NCBI GenBank assembly: GCA_944322345.1
Contig: CALUOO010000017.1
Span: 1 to 52,661, forward strand
Source of the DNA: an uncultured Bacteroides sp.
GTDB lineage: Bacteria; Bacteroidota; Bacteroidia; Bacteroidales; Bacteroidaceae
DNA length: 52,661 nt
Direction: 5' to 3'
The number at the start of each line of letters is the position of its first letter. The first letter of the stretch is position 1. The position numbers were made by a program, and so were the translations under genes. The notes below the pieces were generated by a model that saw nothing but the letters and a program-made list of their open reading frames with translations, was not told the origin of the DNA and made no database searches. This document shows, in pieces, positions 17,386-27,532 of this stretch.

Positions 17386-18624
17386 ATGGTTATGAAATAT
17401 AAGTTATTGGTTCTTGATGTAGACGGAACGCTTTTGAATGGAGCAAAAGAGATTGGTAAACGTACATTGGCTGCTCTGTTGAAGATACAGCAAATGGGAG
17501 TACGTATCGTGTTGGCATCTGGCAGACCTACTTATGGATTAATGCCATTGGCTAAGTCTCTTGAATTGGGAAACTATGGTGGTTTTATCATCTCATATAA
17601 TGGTTGCCAAATCATTGATGCCAAAAACGGAGAGGTACTGTTTGAAAGAAGGATTAATCCTGAAATGATTCCCTATTTGGAAAAGAAAGCCCGTAAGAAC
17701 GGTTTTGCTTTGTTTACTTATCATGACAATACGATCTTGACAGATTCTGCCGACAATAAACACATCCGTATCGAAGCTAAGATAAATAATCTGCATGTTA
17801 TCTCTGAAGAGGAGTTTTCGATAGGTATTGATTTTGCTCCTTGTAAATGTATGTTGGTTAGTGATGATGAAAAGGCTTTGACTGATTTGGAAGAGCATTG
17901 GAAGAAGAGATTGAATGGAGTATTGGATGTTTTCCGTTCGGAACCTTATTTCCTGGAAGTAGTACCATGTGGAATTGATAAGGCAAATACAATGGGAGTA
18001 TTGTTGGAACAATTGGGTTTACAACGTGACGAGGTGATGGCAATTGGTGATGGAGTATGTGATGTAAATATGATCCAACAAGCTGGTATGGGTGTTGCAA
18101 TGGGGCATGCTCAGGATTCTGTCAAGGCATGTGCTGATTTTGTAACGGCTTCGAATGAAGAAGATGGAGTGGCTATTGCTGTTGAGAAGATGATTCTGGA
18201 AGATGTAAGAATAAATGAAATATCTTTAGATCAGCTTAATGAACAGGCACGTCATGCTTTGATGGGAAATTTAGGTATCCAATATACTTATATTTCTGAA
18301 GAACGGGTAGAAGCGACAATGCCTGTTGATCAACGTACACGTCAGCCTTTTGGTATTTTGCATGGAGGAGCAACTCTTGCATTAGCAGAAACTGTTGCCG
18401 GTCTTGGATCGATGGTACTTTGCCAACCAGATGAAGTAGTTGTTGGAATGCAGGTGAGCGGGAATCATATTTCTTCTGCTCACGAAGGGGATACTGTACG
18501 GGCAGTAGCTACTATTGTCCATAAAGGGCGTTCGTCTCATGTATGGAATGTGGATGTATTTACTTCGACTAACAAACTGGTTTCTTCTGTTCGAGTGGTT
18601 AATAGTGTGACAAAAAGAAGATGA
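17386..18624 (+). CDS. HAD hydrolase fused to hotdog thioesterase (candidate DHNA-CoA thioesterase)
   Basis: The 412-residue protein has two enzymes in one chain. Residues 1-270 form a Cof-type HAD phosphatase (DVDGTLLNGAKE near 10, LASGRPTYG near 44, GDGVCDVNMIQQAGMGVAMG near 222). Residues 280-412 form a PaaI-like hotdog thioesterase with the FGILHGGATLALAETVAG motif near 325. It opens the men operon and overlaps menF by 4 bp. The pathway needs DHNA-CoA hydrolysis after MenB, so the hotdog half is a good candidate for that step. The phosphatase substrate is unknown; a flavin or sugar phosphate is typical for the family. A second ATG at 17392 (MKYKLL) may be the real start. Confidence 0.85.
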   Translation: MVMKYKLLVLDVDGTLLNGAKEIGKRTLAALLKIQQMGVRIVLASGRPTYGLMPLAKSLELGNYGGFIISYNGCQIIDAKNGEVLFERRINPEMIPYLEKKARKNGFALFTYHDNTILTDSADNKHIRIEAKINNLHVISEEEFSIGIDFAPCKCMLVSDDEKALTDLEEHWKKRLNGVLDVFRSEPYFLEVVPCGIDKANTMGVLLEQLGLQRDEVMAIGDGVCDVNMIQQAGMGVAMGHAQDSVKACADFVTASNEEDGVAIAVEKMILEDVRINEISLDQLNEQARHALMGNLGIQYTYISEERVEATMPVDQRTRQPFGILHGGATLALAETVAGLGSMVLCQPDEVVVGMQVSGNHISSAHEGDTVRAVATIVHKGRSSHVWNVDVFTSTNKLVSSVRVVNSVTKRR

Positions 18625-19733
18625 TGGAAGAAAGCTTTTCTGATTTGACTGTTGTTGATGATTTTTTTCGTCGTGGCTTCCCTTTTGCAGTCTATCGTAT
18701 TCCAGGTGAAGAGCATGTGCATCTGTTAGTGCAAACAGTCCGGAATACATGCCGGATAATGAATAGAGTTGAAGAATTGAATGGACTTAGAGGGTTTGTC
18801 ATAGCTCCTTTTTGCCCAAATAGTGTCACACCGGTTGTGTTGATAGAGCCAGACCGTCGAGAATCTATCTTGTGGGATGAGTCTGACCGAATGACAGTAG
18901 AAGAGTGCCAGAAGGAGCGTAACTCATTTCTTCATTTTTCCTCACAGTTACCAATTGACACTTATACAGATGCATATGCCAATTGCTTTCAGCGATTCTC
19001 CTATGCTTTGAAGCGAAAGGAGTTTGAAAAATTGGTCTTGTCGCGTAGTGTTTCTTTAGCTAGACCTGAGAACTTCTCACCAATAGCGGCTTTCCGTATG
19101 GCTTGCCGTTGCTATGTGTATTCATATGTTTTTCTGTGTTATACTCCTCAGACTGGCATTTGGCTGGGAAGTACTCCGGAAATTATTTTATCCGGGAAAG
19201 AAGAAGAGTGGAAAACAGTGGCATTGGCAGGGACACAACCTTTACAGGATGGACAACTCCCCAAACACTGGGACGAGAAAAATAGAATGGAACAGGCGTA
19301 TGTAGCATCATATATCCGTAATTGCCTTTCTTCGATGGAAATTAAAGCAATAGAAAGCGAACCTTATCCGACGTATGCAGGAGCCTTGTCGCATTTGAAG
19401 AGTGATTTCTGTTTTTCACTAACCGACAGAGGAATGTTAGGCAGTCTGCTGAGCAGTCTACATCCGACTCCTGCTGTTTGCGGACTTCCAAAAGAAAAGG
19501 CATATCAGTTTATTCTAGAAAACGAAGGATATGATCGCAATTATTACTCCGGTTTTGTCGGTTGGCTCGATCCGGATGGCAACACGGACTTATATGTCAA
19601 CCTCCGATGCATGCATGTGGGTAGAGACAGACTTACGCTGTATGCTGGTGGAGGACTGCTTGCTTCGTCTCGATTAGAAGACGAATGGCTGGAGACAGAA
19701 AAGAAAATGCAGACAATGAAAGGAATTCTGTAA
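18621..19733 (+). CDS. menF: Isochorismate synthase MenF
   Basis: MenF turns chorismate into isochorismate, the first step of menaquinone synthesis. The 370-residue protein has a diverged N-terminal half and a conserved C-terminal chorismate-binding half. This half shows FEKLVLSRSV near 135, GSTPEIILSGKE near 185, VALAGTQPL near 201, LHPTPAVCGLPKEKA near 287, YSGFVGW near 310 and the final YAGGGLLASSRLEDEWLETE. Mg-binding Glu residues are in place. Its ATG overlaps the stop of the HAD-hotdog gene, and menD follows after 47 bp. Confidence 0.93.
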   Translation: MMEESFSDLTVVDDFFRRGFPFAVYRIPGEEHVHLLVQTVRNTCRIMNRVEELNGLRGFVIAPFCPNSVTPVVLIEPDRRESILWDESDRMTVEECQKERNSFLHFSSQLPIDTYTDAYANCFQRFSYALKRKEFEKLVLSRSVSLARPENFSPIAAFRMACRCYVYSYVFLCYTPQTGIWLGSTPEIILSGKEEEWKTVALAGTQPLQDGQLPKHWDEKNRMEQAYVASYIRNCLSSMEIKAIESEPYPTYAGALSHLKSDFCFSLTDRGMLGSLLSSLHPTPAVCGLPKEKAYQFILENEGYDRNYYSGFVGWLDPDGNTDLYVNLRCMHVGRDRLTLYAGGGLLASSRLEDEWLETEKKMQTMKGIL

Positions 19734-19780
19734 TCAGTTCTTTCGTCTGTCATTAATGACTAAATCAAATAATAATAAAA

Positions 19781-21448
19781 ATGTATTCAGATAAGAAAAG
19801 TATACTTCAATTGGCTGCACTGCTTGAGGCTCATGGAGTAACAAAAGTGGTGTTGTGTCCGGGGAGCCGTAATGCTCCTATCGTACATACACTGTCCACA
19901 CATCCGGCCTTCACCTGTTATTCGGTGACCGATGAGCGTAGTGCCGGATATTTTGCCTTGGGTCTAGCGTTGAATGGAGGAAATCCGGCTGCAGTGTGCT
20001 GTACGTCGGGAACTGCGTTACTCAATTTGCACCCTGTTGTGGCTGAGGCATATTATCAGCAAGTGCCTTTAATTGTGATTTCAGCAGATCGTCCTGCTGC
20101 ATGGATCGGACAGATGGACGGGCAGACATTACCTCAACCTGGTGTATTTCAAAGTTTAGTGAAAAAATCGGTCAATTTGCCTGAAATTCATAACGAAGAG
20201 GATGAGTGGTATTGTAATCGGCTTATCAATGAGGCATTGTTGGAGACTAATCATCGGGGAAAAGGTCCTGTACATATCAATATTCCTATTTCCGAACCTC
20301 TATTCCAATTCACGTCTGAGTCGTTGCCAAAGGTTAGGACGATTACTCGCTATCAGGGATTAAATGTGTACGACCGTGAATATAATGGTCTGTTAGAACG
20401 GCTTAACAAATACCACCGCCGGATGATTGTAGTGGGACAGATGAACTTGATTTATCTCTTCGAAAAAAAACATACGAAGTTGCTCTATAAGCATTTTGCA
20501 TGGCTAACGGAGCACATCGGCAACCAAACTATCCCTGGCATACCGGTGAAGAACTTCGACGCTGCTCTATATGCTATGTCCGAAGAAAAACAAGTACAGA
20601 TGACTCCTGAATTACTGATTACTTATGGTGGACATTTGGTTTCCAGACGGCTGAAGCAGTTTCTTCGGAAGAATCCACCGAAGGAACATTGGCATGTATC
20701 ATCAGATGGTGAGGTTGTCGACCTCTATGGGTCGTTGACTACCATTATCGAGATGGAACCATTTGAATTCTTGGAGAAAATTGCCGTCTTTCTTGACAAT
20801 CAGACACCTGAGTATCCACGTGTGTGGGAAAACTATTGCAAGACCATTCCTGAACCGCAGTTCCCTTATTCGGAGATGGCGGCTGTAGGGGCATTGATGC
20901 GTTCGTTGCCTCCGACATGTGCGCTGCATCTGGCAAACAGTTCGGTGATTCGCTATGCACAGCTTTATGCTATTCCTTCGACTGTTGAGGTGTGTTGTAA
21001 TAGGGGGACAAGTGGTATCGAGGGATCGCTTTCGACTGCCGTAGGCTATGCGGCGTCATCGGATAAGCTGAACTTTGTTGCCATCGGTGACCTAAGCTTT
21101 TTCTACGACATGAATGCCTTGTGGAACGCAGCTATCCGTCCCAACCTGCGTATCTTGCTGCTGAATAATGGGGGAGGAGAAATCTTTCATACATTGCGTG
21201 GGCTCGATATGTCGGGAACGTCACATAAGTTTATCACCGCAGTCCATCAGACCTCGGCGCGGGGATGGGCAGAGGAACGAGGATTCTGCTATTTGCGTGC
21301 CGACGACGAGGCGGGGCTGATAGAGGCAATGGAACAGTTTACATCGCCTGAGCCTACTGAACGACCCTTGCTGTTGGAGGTATTTACTAACAAGAACAAG
21401 GATGCACGTATCTTGAAAGAGTATTATCATCAATTAAAACAGAAATAG
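19781..21448 (+). CDS. menD: SEPHCHC synthase MenD
   Basis: MenD is a thiamine-diphosphate enzyme that adds a succinyl-semialdehyde unit from 2-oxoglutarate to isochorismate. At 555 residues it is of normal size. The N-terminal domain has [14 protein letters not shown] (24-37) and [15 protein letters not shown] (49-63, with the catalytic Glu). The C-terminal ThDP/Mg domain shows [16 protein letters not shown] near 408 and [14 protein letters not shown] near 433. It is 3 bp upstream of menB. The middle region (about 190-330) is less conserved, as usual for the family. Confidence 0.96.
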   Translation: MYSDKKSILQLAALLEAHGVTKVVLCPGSRNAPIVHTLSTHPAFTCYSVTDERSAGYFALGLALNGGNPAAVCCTSGTALLNLHPVVAEAYYQQVPLIVISADRPAAWIGQMDGQTLPQPGVFQSLVKKSVNLPEIHNEEDEWYCNRLINEALLETNHRGKGPVHINIPISEPLFQFTSESLPKVRTITRYQGLNVYDREYNGLLERLNKYHRRMIVVGQMNLIYLFEKKHTKLLYKHFAWLTEHIGNQTIPGIPVKNFDAALYAMSEEKQVQMTPELLITYGGHLVSRRLKQFLRKNPPKEHWHVSSDGEVVDLYGSLTTIIEMEPFEFLEKIAVFLDNQTPEYPRVWENYCKTIPEPQFPYSEMAAVGALMRSLPPTCALHLANSSVIRYAQLYAIPSTVEVCCNRGTSGIEGSLSTAVGYAASSDKLNFVAIGDLSFFYDMNALWNAAIRPNLRILLLNNGGGEIFHTLRGLDMSGTSHKFITAVHQTSARGWAEERGFCYLRADDEAGLIEAMEQFTSPEPTERPLLLEVFTNKNKDARILKEYYHQLKQK

Positions 21449-21451
21449 ATT

Positions 21452-22276
21452 ATGTCAACAAAGAGAGAATGGACTACAATCCGCGAATACGAAGATATTC
21501 TGTTCGACTACTATAATGGTATCGCACGTATTACTATCAATCGCGAGCGCTATCGCAATGCATTTACCCCCACCACAACAGCCGAGATGAGTGACGCTCT
21601 TCGCATATGCCGCGAGGAACAGAGTATCGACGTGGTGGTGATTACAGGAGCAGGCGACAAGGCCTTCTGTTCTGGAGGCGATCAGAATGTGAAGGGTAGG
21701 GGAGGATACATAGGTAAGGATGGTGTACCTCGTCTTAGTGTGCTCGACGTGCAGAAGCAGATACGTAGTATTCCTAAGCCGGTGATTGCTGCTGTCAATG
21801 GGTTTGCCATTGGTGGAGGACATGTCCTGCACGTTGTGTGCGATCTTAGTATTGCTTCGGAGAATGCTATCTTCGGGCAGACCGGGCCCCGGGTAGGTAG
21901 TTTCGATGCTGGATTCGGAGCCTCTTATCTGGCACGCGTGGTAGGTCAGAAGAAAGCGCGTGAGATATGGTTCCTCTGCCGAAAATACAATGCACAGGAG
22001 GCACTCGAGATGGGACTTGTCAATAAAGTTGTCCCGCTGGAACAGCTGGAAGACGAGTATGTCCGGTGGGCAGAAGAAATGATGCAGCTCAGCCCTCTTG
22101 CCCTGCGCATGATCAAGGCAGGACTGAATGCCGAATTGGACGGACAGGCAGGCATTCAGGAGTTGGCCGGTGATGCCACGCTGCTTTATTACCTGACCGA
22201 TGAGGCACAGGAGGGTAAGAATGCCTTTCTTGAAAAACGCAAACCGGATTTCAAGCAATATCCCAAGTTCCCCTAA
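21452..22276 (+). CDS. menB: 1,4-dihydroxy-2-naphthoyl-CoA synthase MenB
   Basis: MenB is a crotonase-fold enzyme that closes the second ring, making DHNA-CoA from o-succinylbenzoyl-CoA. The 274-residue length is normal. Visible family features are [16 protein letters not shown] near 26-41, [14 protein letters not shown] near 71, the oxyanion-hole stretch [20 protein letters not shown] near 112, [20 protein letters not shown] near 140 and the C-terminal [13 protein letters not shown], typical of MenB. It begins 3 bp after menD. It is followed by a 435-bp gap with the 42-bp repeat array before menC. Confidence 0.97.
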   Translation: MSTKREWTTIREYEDILFDYYNGIARITINRERYRNAFTPTTTAEMSDALRICREEQSIDVVVITGAGDKAFCSGGDQNVKGRGGYIGKDGVPRLSVLDVQKQIRSIPKPVIAAVNGFAIGGGHVLHVVCDLSIASENAIFGQTGPRVGSFDAGFGASYLARVVGQKKAREIWFLCRKYNAQEALEMGLVNKVVPLEQLEDEYVRWAEEMMQLSPLALRMIKAGLNAELDGQAGIQELAGDATLLYYLTDEAQEGKNAFLEKRKPDFKQYPKFP

Positions 22277-22383
22277 GGATTTTAATGAAGAATGAAGATT
22301 TAAGAATGAAGAATTAAGAGTGACAAGGGGCGGGAAGAGGCGGAGAACCGGATTCTCTGCCCTTTCCGGTTGTCTGCAAGGTA

Positions 22384-22652
22384 GAAAACCGCGATTTTCT
22401 ACTCTTCGTAGCCTTTCGACGACCTGAAAATCGCGATTTTCTGCTCTTCGTAGCCCTTCGCGGTCTGAAAATCGCGATTTTCTGCCCTCCGTAGCCTTTC
22501 GACGACCTGAAAACCGCGATTTTCTGCCCTCCGTAGCCCTTCGCCGGTCTGAAAACCGCGATTTTCTGCTCTTCGTAGCCCTTCGACGACCTGAAAATCG
22601 CGATTTTCTGCTCTTCGTAGCCCTTCGCCGGTCTGAAAATCGCGATTTTCTG
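22384..22652. repeat. Seven-unit 42-bp repeat array inside the men operon
   Basis: Each unit has the palindrome GAAAATCGCGATTTTC (two or three copies read AAAACCGCGATTTT) followed by a spacer of the type TGCTCTTCGTAGCCCTTCGA. The GCGATTTT core recurs at 22391, 22433, 22474, 22516, 22558, 22600 and 22642, so the period is 42 bp with one unit of 41. The gap 22277-22711 holds nothing else but an AT-rich AATGAAGAAT-type repeat near 22284-22317. Transcribed, the array would give seven hairpins in a row between menB and menC. The 42-bp period keeps a frame open on the minus strand, but I do not think it codes. Confidence 0.9.
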
Positions 22653-22711
22653 TTTCTTTCCTCCTTGTCCACTCGTCTTTCCGTTTGTTTGTCAACTAAA
22701 AAAAGAGAATT

Positions 22712-23734
22712 ATGCGCTACCAAATAGAAATTATCCCTCGTCTGTTGCATTTCAAGCAGCCGGCAGGAACTTCCCGAGGAATTTACACCACCCGACAGGT
22801 GTGGTATCTGCATGTCACGTCGCCCGACCATCCCCACCGCATCGGAATAGGAGAGTGCGCCCCGTTGCCCGACCTGAGTTGTGACGCGCTGCCCGACTAT
22901 GAGCAACACCTGCGCGCCGCCTGCCGCACTGTTGAGGAACAAGGCTTGATAGACCGCGACGCGCTGCGCCCGTTCCCCTCTATCCTGTTCGGGCTGGAGA
23001 CGGCGTTGCGCCACCTGCAAACGGGCAGTTGGGCGCTTTGGAATACAGCTTTTTCACGCGGCGAGTGCGGTATCCCCATCAACGGGCTTATCTGGATGGG
23101 CGATTACCGTGAAATGTTGACTCGCATAGAACAGAAGATGGAGGCGGGCTACCGTTGCATCAAACTGAAAATTGGCGCCATCGGTTTCGATGACGAACTG
23201 ACGCTACTGCGCCACATTCGCACTCGTTTTTCGGCAAGCGAAGTGGAACTGAGAGTGGATGCAAACGGTGCCTTTTCACCCTTAGATGCAATGGATAAAT
23301 TGAAACGGCTGGCGGAACTCGACTTGCACTCCATTGAACAACCCATTCGTGCTGGTCAATGGGAGGAGATGGCACGCCTTGCGGCTGATTCGCCCCTGCC
23401 TATTGCATTGGATGAGGAACTGATTGGTGTCAATCTTCCTGACGAGAAACGACGATTGCTCGATACTATCTGTCCGCAGTATATTATTCTTAAACCTTCG
23501 CTTCACGGTGGTATCTCGGGTGGAAAGGAATGGATTGAGGAAGCCGACCGTCGGAAAATAGGATGGTGGATTACCTCTGCACTGGAATCAAATATCGGGC
23601 TGAACGCTATTGCGCAGTGGTGTGCCACTTATGATAATCCACTTCCACAGGGATTGGGCACAGGATTGCTGTTTTCCGACAATGTGGAAATACCGCTTGA
23701 GATAAGAAAGGACTGTTTATGGTACAAAGGATGA
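22712..23734 (+). CDS. menC: o-Succinylbenzoate synthase MenC
   Basis: MenC is an enolase-superfamily dehydratase that makes o-succinylbenzoate from SHCHC. The 340-residue protein has the N-terminal capping domain (1-105) and a barrel with the Lys acid/base motif CIKLKIGAI near 149-157, metal ligands in LRVDANGAF near 185, SIEQPI near 209, ALDEELIG near 234, and ILKPSLHGGISG near 260. GC content is visibly higher than in the neighbours to the left. Its end overlaps menE by 16 bp. It lies 435 bp after menB, across the repeat array. Confidence 0.93.
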   Translation: MRYQIEIIPRLLHFKQPAGTSRGIYTTRQVWYLHVTSPDHPHRIGIGECAPLPDLSCDALPDYEQHLRAACRTVEEQGLIDRDALRPFPSILFGLETALRHLQTGSWALWNTAFSRGECGIPINGLIWMGDYREMLTRIEQKMEAGYRCIKLKIGAIGFDDELTLLRHIRTRFSASEVELRVDANGAFSPLDAMDKLKRLAELDLHSIEQPIRAGQWEEMARLAADSPLPIALDEELIGVNLPDEKRRLLDTICPQYIILKPSLHGGISGGKEWIEEADRRKIGWWITSALESNIGLNAIAQWCATYDNPLPQGLGTGLLFSDNVEIPLEIRKDCLWYKG

Positions 23735-24825
23735 TGGAGTTCGACCGTAGCCGTCAGAGCCTGCTGATAGATGGTATGTGCTATACCTCGGAAGATGTGG
23801 AGAGACTGACGGATGGAGAGATGGAGACGTTTCCGTCTGCTGTCCGCGAGGTACTGTTATTTCTAAAACGTTGGTTTGATGATTCTCCTGTACTCACTGT
23901 CCATACTTCCGGTTCTACAGGTGTACCCAAACAGCTGATTGTCCGAAAAGACCGTATGATGCAAAGTGCTCGCTTGACTTGCGAAGCACTTGGCTTGTAT
24001 CCCGGTGATAAGGCATTGCTATGCATGAATCTTCGTTATATTGGTGCTATGATGGTAGTGGTTCGTTCGTTGGTTGCCGGGCTCAATCTGATTGTCCGTC
24101 CTGCCTCCGGACACCCTTTATGCGATATAGATACTCCGTTACGGTTTGCCGCAATGGTACCCTTGCAAGTATACAATACGCTTTCTGTCCCTTCCGAACG
24201 CAGAAGGTTGGAACAGACGGATATCTTGATTATCGGTGGTGGTGCAGTAGACGATTCGTTGCTCGCTCCTATCCATCTGTTGCCGGGAGCTGTTTATTCT
24301 ACGTATGGAATGACAGAAACACTTTCACACATTGCTCTCCGACGCTTGAACGGAGATGAGGCCTCAGATTACTATATTCCTTTCCCCTCCGTTTCCCTTT
24401 CACAATCGGCAGATGGTGCATTGGTAATCAATGCTCCTTTACTTTGTGATGAAGTACTGCATACCAATGACATTGTACGTCTCTGTCCTGACAACTGTTT
24501 TCTTGTCTTGGGTAGGAAGGACAATATCATCAATAGTGGTGGAATTAAGATACAAGCGGAAGAGGTGGAGCGCCTGCTCCGCCCATTGCTGAAAGGTATG
24601 TTTGTCATCACTTCTGTACCAGACGCTCGTTTGGGCGAAGCAGTGGTGCTGCTTGCTGAGAACTTGCCGGAACTTTCATCGTTGAGAAAACAGGCTGAGT
24701 CCATGTTACCCCTTTATCATTGCCCAAGATATTTTCGTGTAGTGGAGGCTATTCCACAAACAGGTAACGGGAAAATAGACCGAATGGCTTGCCGGCGGCT
24801 GGCGAAGGAAATCATTTTGCAGTAG
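23719..24825 (+). CDS. menE: o-Succinylbenzoate-CoA ligase MenE (short form)
   Basis: MenE activates o-succinylbenzoate with ATP and CoA. The 368-residue protein is shorter than the ~450-490 residues of most MenE enzymes; the N-terminal domain is reduced. The ANL-superfamily motifs are present: [20 protein letters not shown] near 58-77, [17 protein letters not shown] near 193, and the hinge and C-terminal [21 protein letters not shown] near 264 with [13 protein letters not shown] near the end. It overlaps menC by 16 bp, so coupling is likely. Its 3' end overlaps the convergent NigD-like gene by 14 bp. MenA and MenH are not in the window. Confidence 0.9.
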   Translation: MVQRMMEFDRSRQSLLIDGMCYTSEDVERLTDGEMETFPSAVREVLLFLKRWFDDSPVLTVHTSGSTGVPKQLIVRKDRMMQSARLTCEALGLYPGDKALLCMNLRYIGAMMVVVRSLVAGLNLIVRPASGHPLCDIDTPLRFAAMVPLQVYNTLSVPSERRRLEQTDILIIGGGAVDDSLLAPIHLLPGAVYSTYGMTETLSHIALRRLNGDEASDYYIPFPSVSLSQSADGALVINAPLLCDEVLHTNDIVRLCPDNCFLVLGRKDNIINSGGIKIQAEEVERLLRPLLKGMFVITSVPDARLGEAVVLLAENLPELSSLRKQAESMLPLYHCPRYFRVVEAIPQTGNGKIDRMACRRLAKEIILQ

Positions 24826-25528
24826 TAGGGAAGTCTACTTCGTAGGATTTGGCCTGTTCGTAGATGGTGTTAGTGTGGATACGGACACCTTTCTTTCCTG
24901 TCATCATCTCTTTGATATTGTCTAACTTGAAAGATACATATCCTTCTTCCAGTCGTTCGGCAAAGTCTCCTTCGTCGTTGTGACGGAATTCCAGATTGAT
25001 GTACTCATCTGCCTGTTCATTATCTTGTAGATCTGGCTTTATTGGATTGATTACTAGGTTCAGGAAATGTTTTCTGTTCGAGTTTCCCGTACCATAAAAC
25101 TGATATTCTATAGTCAGATATTTTTTGTCTTGTGTAATCCACATGTAAGTGATATTGATAGGATCGTTGCCAATATATTCTTCGGTATTTTCTCCTTCTC
25201 CCATCGTGATGATATCTTTAGTTAGAATTTCTAGAATCTGTTTTACTTGTACATTGTAGTCATATCCGTTGATAGGTTGATCCAGTTGATTAAATATCAC
25301 AAATGCTCTTTGACCGCTTTCGTATATTTTGTTGTCTGCCTTTATTTCACTAGGAAACATAGTCTTTCCATTGTCTAGTGTAAAATAAAATCCATCATTA
25401 TCAGGGAGATTGTTGATAGTACTGATAACTAGAGAATCGGTAGGGGTATCATCTTCCTTGCAAGAGTATAATATTGGAAGGATAGTCACTATAAGGAAAA
25501 AAAACGTAATAAATTCTTTTTTAATCAT
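24812..25528 (-). CDS. NigD-like lipoprotein
   Basis: The 238-residue protein has a lipoprotein signal peptide with lipobox LYSC (lipid Cys at about 23), so it is probably anchored in a membrane facing the periplasm or the surface. The mature part, with [17 protein letters not shown] (47-63), [13 protein letters not shown] near 74 and [20 protein letters not shown] near 128, resembles the NigD-like family of Bacteroides, named after a gene of a nigrescin bacteriocin locus. The molecular role is unknown. It is convergent with menE, overlapping by 14 bp, and divergent from an ECF sigma gene 165 bp away. Confidence 0.75.
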   Translation of the reverse strand: MIKKEFITFFFLIVTILPILYSCKEDDTPTDSLVISTINNLPDNDGFYFTLDNGKTMFPSEIKADNKIYESGQRAFVIFNQLDQPINGYDYNVQVKQILEILTKDIITMGEGENTEEYIGNDPINITYMWITQDKKYLTIEYQFYGTGNSNRKHFLNLVINPIKPDLQDNEQADEYINLEFRHNDEGDFAERLEEGYVSFKLDNIKEMMTGKKGVRIHTNTIYEQAKSYEVDFPTTAK

Positions 25529-25693
25529 ACTATGTATATGTTTGCTTCATTTTATAGAAAAAATACAGCTGAAATGGAAATATTGCATTCTGTTTTGTTA
25601 AAGAAATGAAAGTCGATAAAGAGTTACTCTCTCTATGCAGTATTTTTGTCCTTGTAGCATTTATAAAACTGAATACGAGTATAGAAGGAAAGA

Positions 25694-26242
25694 ATGGAAG
25701 AACTTGAGTTGTCTGAACAATGTAGGCAAGGCAATAATCGGGCTCGCAGAGAGCTTTACGAACGTTATGCTGGACGTTTGCTTGCTATTTGCCTTCGTTA
25801 TGTGTCCGACCGCGATACTGCTCAGGATTTACTTCACGATGGTTTCCTGAAAATATTCGGTTCCTTTGACAAATTTACATGGAGGGGAGAAGGCTCATTA
25901 AGAGCATGGATGGAGCGTGTGATGGTTAATACGGCTTTGCAGTATCTTCGTAAAAACGATGTAATCAATCAGGCTTCTCCGTTGGAGGAGGTACCGGAAG
26001 TATATGATGAACCAGATGATGATGACATTGAAATGATTCCTCAAAGTGTGTTAATGCAGTTTGTGAGAGAGCTCCCTCCTGGTTATCGTACAGTATTCAA
26101 TCTCTATACATTTGAGAATAAATCGCATAAAGAGATTGCACAACTGTTGGGTATTAATGAAAAATCATCGGCCTCGCAGTTATTTCGTGCGAAAAGTACA
26201 TTGATTAGAAAGGTTAAAGATTGGTTAAAGAATAACGGATAG
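25694..26242 (+). CDS. ECF sigma-70 family RNA polymerase sigma factor
   Basis: The 182-residue protein has sigma region 2 (about 23-90, with YAGRLLAICLRYVSDRDTAQ and DLLHDGFLKIFGSFDKF) and sigma region 4 (about 118-175, with LPPGYRTVFNLYTFENKSHK and EIAQLLGINEKSSASQLFRA). A GAAGGAAAG sequence precedes the ATG. It is followed 13 bp later by a gene whose product has an N-terminal cytoplasmic part and one membrane span, as expected for its anti-sigma partner. The regulon is unknown. Confidence 0.92.
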   Translation: MEELELSEQCRQGNNRARRELYERYAGRLLAICLRYVSDRDTAQDLLHDGFLKIFGSFDKFTWRGEGSLRAWMERVMVNTALQYLRKNDVINQASPLEEVPEVYDEPDDDDIEMIPQSVLMQFVRELPPGYRTVFNLYTFENKSHKEIAQLLGINEKSSASQLFRAKSTLIRKVKDWLKNNG

Positions 26243-26255
26243 ATAGCATACTGAG

Positions 26256-27524
26256 ATGAAAGAGAAAGATTTATGGATGAAAAAGCTGAAAGAAAGGCTT
26301 GAGAACTATTCTGAACCTCTGCCTGCTTCCGGATGGGAAGAGCTGGAGAAAGAGTTGATGCATTCTTCTGTGGAGAAAAGAATAATTCCTTTTCGCAATA
26401 GATGGATAATGGCTGCTGCTGCTGTGGCTTTGCTTGCTGTTGTGTCTTCGCTAAGTCTTTACTTTTGGGGAACGCCTGATGTGGATGATATACGATATAC
26501 GCAAATACCATCTTTGGCTGTTACTCCCGATGTATTACCGGATGTTGATCTACCGGATAGTAATGGACAAAGAATCTCATCCATACAGCGAAATTCAGAT
26601 CGCAGACTGGCAAGAACTGAAAAACAGGAAATAAAGGCAAATACTGAGTCTTTTTCAAATGAAAGTTTTTCGAACTTTACCAATGAGGAGACTAAAATAG
26701 CTGAGACAAATATCAATCAACATGATATTTCTGAAAAACAAATAAAAAAAGTGGTAACTGAGGAACCAAAGATTGTAGAACAACGAAATAAAAAAGGGAA
26801 CAAGAAGAAATATCTTCCTTCTACATCAACTGCTTTAGATTTTCCGTTGAAAAAATCTTCAGGGGGAAAATGGTCGATGGGAATTTCTGTCGCAAATTCA
26901 GGTGGGGCTTCTAGTGAGACTCAAATAGGAGCTACCGGATATTCAATGTCTCGTGTTAATATGATTTCTGTTTCTAATGGATTGATGGATATTCCAGAAG
27001 GGCAGACGCTAGTATTTGAGGAGGGAATCCCTTATTTGCGGCAAAAAAGTAATGCAGTAGATATAAAACATCATCAACCTATATCTTTTGGCTTATCCGT
27101 ACGTCGGAATTTAGGCAAGGGATTTTCTCTTGAAACAGGTTTGACTTATACTTTACTTTCTTCTGATGCTCAGTTCTCTGGTAACGAGCGTAGTGTTGAG
27201 CAGAACCTTCATTATTTAGGTATCCCTTTGCGTGCTAATTGGAATTTTTTTGACCGAAGACTGTTTACTTTCTATGTCTCAGGAGGTGGCATGATTGAAA
27301 AATGTATTTATGGGAAAATAGGATCAGAAAAGCAAACGGTAAAGCCATTACAATTTTCTTTGACTGGTGCTATAGGCGCTCAGGTAAATGTAACTCGAAG
27401 ATTGGGAATTTACGCTGAACCTGGCGTCGCCTATTTCTTCGATGATGGTTCGGATATGCAGACTATCCGTAAGGAAACGCCATTAAATTTTAATATACAG
27501 GCAGGTTTACGCTTTACATATTAA
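26256..27524 (+). CDS. Anti-sigma-like membrane protein with outer-membrane beta-barrel domain
   Basis: The 422-residue protein begins with about 48 cytoplasmic residues (MKEKDLWMKKLKERLENYSE) and has one membrane span (about 49-71). A low-complexity linker rich in Asn, Glu and Lys follows (about 75-190). The C-terminal domain (about 200-422) reads like a PorT/OMP-type beta-barrel: alternating aromatic strands, YLGIPLRANWNFFDRRLFTF, GGGMIEK and a final aromatic residue in GLRFTY. It is 13 bp after the ECF sigma gene. Inner-membrane span plus outer-membrane barrel in one chain would bridge the periplasm. I infer that it senses the outer membrane and controls the sigma factor. Confidence 0.75.
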   Translation: MKEKDLWMKKLKERLENYSEPLPASGWEELEKELMHSSVEKRIIPFRNRWIMAAAAVALLAVVSSLSLYFWGTPDVDDIRYTQIPSLAVTPDVLPDVDLPDSNGQRISSIQRNSDRRLARTEKQEIKANTESFSNESFSNFTNEETKIAETNINQHDISEKQIKKVVTEEPKIVEQRNKKGNKKKYLPSTSTALDFPLKKSSGGKWSMGISVANSGGASSETQIGATGYSMSRVNMISVSNGLMDIPEGQTLVFEEGIPYLRQKSNAVDIKHHQPISFGLSVRRNLGKGFSLETGLTYTLLSSDAQFSGNERSVEQNLHYLGIPLRANWNFFDRRLFTFYVSGGGMIEKCIYGKIGSEKQTVKPLQFSLTGAIGAQVNVTRRLGIYAEPGVAYFFDDGSDMQTIRKETPLNFNIQAGLRFTY

Positions 27525-27532
27525 TGGAGAAT

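Noticed and set aside
22384-22652. CRISPR array
   Set aside because: The units are tandem, with near-identical 'spacers' and a palindrome in each. There are no unique spacers and no cas genes.
21455-23020. Minus-strand frame of 521 codons across menB, the repeat array and menC
   Set aside because: It stays open because the 42-bp unit has no stop in that frame and because menB and menC are GC-rich. Its translation is an Arg/Ser-rich repeat without any known domain, and the plus-strand genes are certain.
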